Shown here piece by piece: positions 36,185 to 42,170 of a stretch of DNA of 42,170 bases; within the stretch, counting starts at the first letter, position 1; the number at the start of each line of letters is the position of its first letter. Made by a program: the position numbers and the translations under genes. The DNA is from Ichthyophthirius multifiliis (lineage: Eukaryota; Ciliophora; Oligohymenophorea; Hymenostomatida). Location of the stretch: positions 1-42,170 of the forward strand of contig NW_004085907.1 in the NCBI RefSeq assembly GCF_000220395.1. The letters are read 5' to 3'. The notes beneath the pieces were generated by a model. It searched no databases, had not been told where the DNA came from, and worked only from the letters and a program-made list of their open reading frames with translations.

Positions 36185-36452
36185 ATTTTCATTTAAAATT
36201 TTATATTAAATTGACAAAAAATATATTATTCTAGGTTATAAAAAATTTTAAAATATTAATATAAATATATATTTATATATATATATTTATATATATATAT
36301 ATATATATTTAATAATATTTTTTCTGGATTTTAATATTTTCATATTTTATTTATTAAAAAAATAAACATTTAAAAAATAAAGAAATAATAAATTAAAAAT
36401 AATAATTTAAAATTAAATGTAATAATAAGCATAAGAATTTCAAGTAAAAGGA

Positions 36453-37074
36453 ATGCGTAGTTTATTTTATAATCCAGAAAAAAAAAAAAGAATATTCAGA
36501 TCGAACTAATTATTCTTTTTTATAAAAAGAACCAATTAGAGTTTAAAACGCAAATTTTTAAAACAAAACTGAAGATTGTAATGAATACAAAGGTTTCGTA
36601 AATTAATCAAATTTAAATTATCCAAGATAAAATTTAAATGAGATTATATAAAGCAAATATATAAATTAATCTATACATATGAATAAAAAATAAGATACTT
36701 AATATGAATCCGAGTATAAAAATAAATTTTAAAATATAAAAAATGATTATAGCCATATAAAAAATAATTTTTAAAATAACGATTTTTAATAATCTAGATA
36801 TAAATCTATACATAATATAGAAAACAGACAATAAAATAATTTTACCTAAAGTTATACAAAAAATAGCAAATATTAAAATTAAATTGAAAGTTTTGTTTAA
36901 AAAAATGATTTTTAAATGTAAAAAAGTTTTATTTAGAATTAAAATATGAATTATATTATAAGATAATAATAATAAAATTAAGATTAAAATGTTTCGAAAA
37001 AATATTAATATTAATCAGAAAGACCTATTAATGATTTAGGATCTCGTAATATAAATTATAAAAAGTTATATTGA
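36453..37074 (+). CDS. Hypothetical N/Q-rich protein, apparent frame offset in an A-run
   Basis: No family recognised. A long frame, EYSDRTNYSFLQKEPIRVQN to SERPINDLGSRNINYKKLY, runs from 36490 to TGA 37072-37074 and is rich in N, Q, S and Y with scattered K/R. It has no in-frame ATG. The only good start, ATG 36453 (MRSLFYNPEKK), is in another frame, and the two meet at a run of 12 A (36478-36489). One A too many would explain it; a sequencing or assembly homopolymer error is most likely, and joined it would be about 206 residues. The composition suggests an intrinsically disordered protein. The opposite-strand open stretch at 36634-36831 is a shadow of this frame. Confidence 0.5.
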
Positions 37075-38050
37075 GGAATTTTTTATATTTTAAATATTTA
37101 TTTATATATATTTTTATTTTGAAATAATAAAATACTAAAATAACCTGAAAAATTAAAAAAAATATATATATTTTTTTTTTTCCTTTTTTATAAAAATAAT
37201 TATTAATAAATTTATTAAATAAAGAATAATTTAATAATATAAAAAAAAATATAATAAGTAAATTTTAAAATATAATAATATTAAAATCATATTTAAATAT
37301 ATATACAGAACTTTATTTTTATTTAAAATAATAATTAATTAACTTATTATAAAATGAAATCTTTTTATAAATATATCAAAAATTATTTAAATATTATACT
37401 GTAACTTTAAAAAATAAATGATACTTAATATTTTTAAAAAATATTAAAAAATTAAATTTTTAATAATTAATAAGTATTTTTGATAAATATAATTTTGAAT
37501 ATTTGTTTTAAGTGGTAAAATAAAAAATAAAATTTATTTTTTATTTAAAGTTAAAAAGAATATATTTTTTTTAAAAAAAAATACTAAAATAAACATACAT
37601 TTAATATCTTTAAATATAAATAATATTAATTTTTTTTTAATAAAAAAACCATTTTAATTCATTAAATAATTTATATTGAATTCAAAATAGAAATAACTTT
37701 AATAACTAAAACCACAAAAAAAGATATTTTATTTAAAATAATGATTAAATTTAACAAAATAATAATTTTAAATAAATAATTGATTTAATTTAAACAGAAA
37801 AAAATAATAAATAATAAATAAATAATTAAATTTATATTAAAAATTAAATTTTTTTCTGCTTTTTTTACAAATAATTTATCATTTTTTTTTTTTTTCTTCT
37901 TAAATCAAAACGGATAAAAAAGTAAAAATACAGTTTTAAAAATTAAAATTATAAGCAAATTATTATTTTTTTAACTTTTACAATATTAATATAATTTTTT
38001 TAATAAAAATTATAAAAACAAAGAAAATAAAAATAAATATACACAAATAA
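37075..38050. other. About 1 kb intergenic, no gene seen
   Basis: A/T-rich with long homopolymers (for example about 37889-37898) and no protein-like frame on either strand. It should hold the macro-protein promoter just before 38051; the bases before the start are A-rich (acacaaataa), as before other starts here. Confidence 0.55.
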
Positions 38051-38864
38051 ATGGGTAATTTATGTTTAAAAAGAAAGCAAAAACCTACAAAATAATTAAA
38101 TCAAAAAGTAAATGATACATAAATTATTATTGAAGAAAAGTAAAATAGTGATTATGAAAAATATGAGGCTATAGTAAATTGGTAGGATTGTTTTTTAATA
38201 AATTAGAATACAACTATATTAAAAAATTGTCTTAATTAGTAATTGCAAAAAGAACTCTAATTAGTAAGATAATAAAAAGGAATAATTGATCTTAATGATA
38301 TTTTTTCAACCAGTTCTGGAAAACTTAAATAAACAAAATATTTAATACATTCATGTCTTCCTCTATGGAAAGGAGGATAATCACAAGAAACTTAACTTTT
38401 ATAATAGACAATTGAAAAATGTGTTGAATTTGCAGATAAAAATTTAAAAATAAAAACTTTAGCTATTAGCTAAGATTAAATATTTGATTTCCCGCTTTAA
38501 GAAAGATGTGATTCCGTTTTGAATGCTTTAAATAATTACTTGTAAAATAATAAATGCAATATTTAGATTATTTATTTAATTAATAATTCTTTTACAGAAA
38601 TAAGCTAATTTAAAAAATATTTAGGAGATTATTAAAAATAATAAATAAATGATTAGGATAATTAAAATAATTTTTAAGTTAAAAGCAATCAGAATAATAG
38701 TGAAAGTACAGATTCTAAAGGTTTTTATATATAATTTTTTTTTAAAAAAAATATATATATATATATAAATATCTATTTTATTTTAATATCTACAATATAA
38801 ACTATATTTTTATATATTAAAAGATGATTTTTCAGATATTGAATAAAGATAAATTTTTAATTGA
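38051..38864 (+). CDS. Macro-domain protein with N-terminal myristoylation/palmitoylation signal
   Basis: Exons 38051-38720 and 38824-38864 (103-nt intron) give 236 residues. The start MGNLCLKRKQK has Gly2, Asn3 and Cys5 followed by basic residues: a classic dual lipidation signal for plasma or ciliary membrane. The macro fold follows: AIVNWQDCFL (first strand with the IVN motif), GIIDLNDIFSTSSGKL, KYLIHSCLPLWKGG, TIEKCVEFADKNLKIKTLAI, FDFPLQERCDSVLNALNNYL and CNIQIIYLINNS. Macro domains bind or hydrolyse ADP-ribose. The Gly-rich loop after IVN (usually N-A-A-N...GGGV) is replaced by WQDCFLINQNTT, and the second phosphate-binding loop (usually S-x-G-x-(F/Y)-G) reads SQDQIFDFP, so catalysis is doubtful; it may be a binder or pseudo-enzyme. 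The tail is N/Q/S-rich. Domain assignment comes from pattern, not alignment. Confidence 0.7.
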
Positions 38865-40671
38865 TATATTTGTTAAATATATTTAAATAATATATAAAGA
38901 GAAAATTACATAAATTATATATAAAAATTATATAGAAGATAAAGATATATATTAATCATTTTTAAAAAAAATTATATAAGTAAATAAACATATATATATT
39001 AAAAAATTATGAGTTTTATAAAAAAAAAAATAATAAATAAAATTTAATTATTTTTATTAATATAATGAATAATAAAATGCAATTATTATTGTTAAAAAAA
39101 CAATTATTTATTTATATTTAAATCTTTTTATTAGTAAAATTTATTTTTTAACTTAAAAAAAAATCAGTTAATAGATAAAAATAAAATAAAAAATTTTAAA
39201 AATTATATTAATAAATAAAATATAATATTTTTAAATATTTAAAATTATCGAAATTGAAAGAATTTATTTGAAATTTTAATAAATAATATAATTTATTATT
39301 CTTTATTTAATAAAAAATATATTTTAATAAAATTTAATAATAAATGGATATTTAAACATATTTTTAATTTATAATTTTTTTATTATATTTTTAAATTAAT
39401 TATTATTATTTTATTTGTTTTTTGTTATTTTTCTTTAATTAATATATTAGTTTTTCTTTTAACTTAATTATATTTTTAAAAACTTTTTAAAAAATTATAT
39501 CTTTTTATTTATCATTAAATTATGTTTTTTATTAAAAACACAAAATATTTAAATTACTTTAATATTTTTATTTTTTATCTTATTATAATTTTCAGACTTG
39601 AATAGTAATTTTTTATTTTTATTTGAATTGCATTTTTTTTTTTAATTTTTTTCTGCTTTTTTTTAAAGTTAATATACGAAAATATGATATTAAAAATAAA
39701 TATTATTTTTTTATTTTGATAAATGTTTATTTAAATATTAAATTAAATAATAAAATATATCAAAATTAATAAAATATTATATATTTATTCTTTTTATTTT
39801 ATAAATTAATAAATAAAATAATAAATATTCAAATTAAAAGTAATACTCTATTAGTTTTTAAATATAATATTATTATTTCATTTTTAATAAAATTAAAATT
39901 AATAAAATTATTATTTAATTTTTTATTTAATTATATTTTTAAAAACAATTTTAGTAAAAAAATATAGTTTATATTAACTAAATATAATTTAAATTTTCTT
40001 TAATATTAATATTACATAATTAATTCAATTATTTATATATAAATAAAAAAATTTCTATATATTAGTATAAAAAGTAATAAATATATTTTTATTTTTTAAT
40101 AAATTTAAATATTTAATTTTTTAAACTATAAAATAAGGTATTAAATAATTTTGAAAAAAATATTAAACATTTAAATTTTTAATATTAATATTTGTTTTTT
40201 TTATTTATATATTCATTATATTTTTTTTATTTAGTATAATTAATATCTTCATTTTAATCCTATACTATTTTTTATTAATTTTGCAAGAATTCAATAACAT
40301 TATTAACCTATAGTTAATTAATTTATAAGTAATTTTATAAAAAGAAATATTAATAAAAATACAATTAATTATTATATAAAAAATAATTAAATTATAATAT
40401 TATTTTATTCTATTTATAGATAAATTCTATTAAAATAATAAATAAGTTAATACTTTATAATATTAAAGAATTAGCAAATATTATTAAGATAGTTTATAAA
40501 ATAATAAATACAATAGAATTAACAGTAATAAAAATAATATATTTTATAGAATAAAAAATACTTAAATTAATTCATGTTTTTTGATAGTATTATTAATAAT
40601 AGATTTATTATACTAATTATATATAGAAATTTTATTATATTAAAATTAAAGATCTGTTTACTAAATAGTTT
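38865..40671. other. 1.8 kb gene-poor stretch
   Basis: Almost pure A/T with frequent TTTAAT/ATTAAA runs and no protein-like frame on either strand. It may be ordinary intergenic DNA or a long 3' flank. I see no origin, telomere or element signature. Confidence 0.55.
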
Positions 40672-41200
40672 TCATTCAATTTTTATCACAATTATTATTT
40701 TAATTAATTATTTTTTAAAAAATAAATTGGCTACTTTACTTAATTTTAGTTTTTTTTCATATTTTTAGTCATTTTATACATTTATACATCTTTTAACTAA
40801 AGTATTTTTTTAAGGTTTATCCAAATTATTTTCCGGGTTTTAAATTTTATAATAATCATTTCGAGTATATATGTTATTTTCTTAGTTTTTTTATTTCAAG
40901 CCAACTTTAACTTATTTTAAAGAAGATAATTTTTAATTTCATGTTAAATAAATGAATTTGTATTATTACTTTTTATTAATTTATTCATTAATTTTTATTA
41001 ATTTTAAGCTATTGTCCTATTATTATTATTTTCTATTGGTTTAGATTAAATATTTATAGGTATATTAGCTTTTAGTTATAATTTTTCAGATTATTTTTAT
41101 TTTAAGTTAGAACATAATAAATTAATTGTTTATGTATAAATTTTATTTCATTAAAATGTTTAATATTATAATTAATATACGGCTTTACTTTAAAATTATT
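40672..41200 (-). CDS. Doubtful hypothetical minus-strand gene (two frames)
   Basis: Two protein-like segments lie on the minus strand. The first reads KANIPINIQSKPIENNNNRT, then LMNKLIKSNNTNSFIQHEIK, from about 41090 to 40930. The second, in another frame, reads VGLKQKNQENNIYTRNDYYK, IQNPENNLDKPQKNTLVKRC, then KLKLSKVANLFFKKQ, and ends at TGA 40672-40674. The frame change falls near 40925, at an A-rich stretch, so an intron or an indel is needed. There is no family match and no clear start. Composition (N, K, Q, some P) is more protein-like than the flanks. The plus-strand open stretch at 40574-40768 overlaps it and is less likely to be coding. Confidence 0.35.
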
Positions 41201-42170
41201 AATTACTCTAACAAATAACAAAATACTTCATTTGCTTTATATTCACCAAAAATTAAAAATAGTATTATAAATATATTATTTTTTAAAATAAATTGATATA
41301 AAAAAGTAAAAAATTAAATATTTATTATTTCTATAAAGATATATAATAATTTTTATATAAATTTTATTACAAAATTTTATAAATATAATATTTTTTATTT
41401 TATATTATTGAAATAATTTAAATATCTTTGATTAATATTTTTTTATTTTTTATATTGTGTTAAAATTAAAAATATATATATAAATTAATACATAAATATT
41501 TTAATTATAATTATTATTAATAATTTTTATTATTTATTTATAATTTTTATTTAAATATAATCATTTAAAAATATCCTGAAATTACATTTAAAAGGTTTTC
41601 AGTAAAAAAATTATTGTCGACACTATTTAGTAATTTAAAAAATTATTAATGAATAAATTTGTAATATAATATTGAATAGATTATTTTTTATTCTAATATA
41701 ATAAATTTGAATTGTAATAATAAAATATATTATTTTTTTATTTTAGTCAAATATATTTTTTAGTGATAATTCAAAATTTTCATTATATAAATATTTTTAT
41801 ATAAAAAAAAATAGATATAAAAAAATAACCTTTTATAGCACATGCATATGCAATTTTATTCAGCAGCATAACGAGTTATCAGTATTATTGTGAATTTTCG
41901 TTGGGTAGAAAACAAAATTTATCTCACATATAATAAATAGAATTTAAATCTATAATTATATTAAATTTAAAAAAAAAATGCAAATAAAAATTATAAAAAC
42001 TAAAATATAAATAAATATAAATTTTTATTTATAAAATATTATATTAAAAAAAAAAATATAGTTAATTAATAAAAAGATAATAAATAAATTTTATTATTTA
42101 TAGTATTATAAATTAAATATTTGACGTGTAAAATATAAAATAAAAATATAATATATATATTCAAATATTT
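41201..42170. other. Right edge: mostly featureless, one complex patch at about 41833-41935
   Basis: Nearly all A/T simple sequence except a patch with clearly higher G+C. On the minus strand one frame of this patch reads RKFTIILITRYAAEQNCICM and then meets a GT (gttattt) that could be a donor; the plus-strand frame is less convincing. It may be one exon of a gene that runs off the window or has unrecognised introns. I cannot name it. Confidence 0.4.

Noticed and set aside
36634-36831. Hydrophobic minus-strand open stretch resembling a small membrane protein
   Set aside because: Shadow of the N/Q-rich plus-strand frame; Asn and Tyr codons read backwards give Ile, Leu and Phe.
40574-40768. 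Hydrophobic plus-strand open stretch
   Set aside because: Overlaps a more protein-like minus-strand frame and has A/T-driven composition.
1-42170. Operon or defence-island interpretation
   Set aside because: Genes are intron-bearing, on mixed strands, separately spaced and from unrelated eukaryotic housekeeping families.
1-42170. tRNA and rRNA genes
   Set aside because: No G+C-rich cloverleaf-like segment with a T-loop GGTTCGA-type motif was seen outside coding exons.

Overview
This window is nuclear DNA from a ciliate. It is extremely AT-rich, with many (TA)n and poly(A/T) runs. The real genes only become readable when TAA and TAG are read as glutamine and TGA is the only stop. That code, plus the composition and the many short GT-AG introns (mostly about 45-120 nt, with one candidate of 25 nt), fits an oligohymenophorean ciliate macronuclear genome. 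Base composition is most like Ichthyophthirius multifiliis; the genus is inferred, not proven. Standard-code open reading frames here are almost all meaningless.

Layout, left to right: a CNOT4/Not4-like RRM protein (+, about 465-1737, 5' part and RING not visible); a membrane-anchored thioredoxin/PDI-like protein (-, 2204-2881); a small RIIa-fold (ROPN1L/radial-spoke-type) protein (-, 3376-3721); a multi-zinc-finger protein with an acidic tail (+, 3989-5381); a tubulin tyrosine ligase-like enzyme (+, 5758-7914); a MON2 homologue (-, 8011-13217); a lysine-ketoglutarate reductase without a saccharopine dehydrogenase half (-, 13611-15302); a HEATR3/Syo1 homologue (-, 15719-17908); two tail-to-tail paralogues of a ciliate multi-pass PAS-domain family (+, 18496-23503 and -, 23614-28392); a TRAPPC4 homologue (-, 28968-29721); a coiled-coil protein (-, 30870 to about 33290); ATG5 (+, 33427-34295); a divergent importin alpha (+, 34472-36184); an N/Q-rich hypothetical protein (+, 36453-37074); and a macro-domain protein with an N-terminal lipidation signal (+, 38051-38864). 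The last 3.3 kb is gene-poor, with one doubtful minus-strand gene.

The genes are separate monocistronic units on both strands, not an operon or island. By function they fall into membrane traffic and autophagy (MON2, TRAPPC4, ATG5), nuclear import and ribosome assembly (importin alpha, HEATR3), cilia and microtubules (TTLL, RIIa protein), mRNA decay/ubiquitin (CNOT4), lysine catabolism (LKR) and membrane sensing (the PAS pair). For MON2, HEATR3, importin alpha, TTLL, the zinc-finger protein and the macro protein, the exon structures I derived add up to a whole number of codons, which supports both the introns and the code. I see no rRNA, tRNA, CRISPR array, transposon or telomere repeat.
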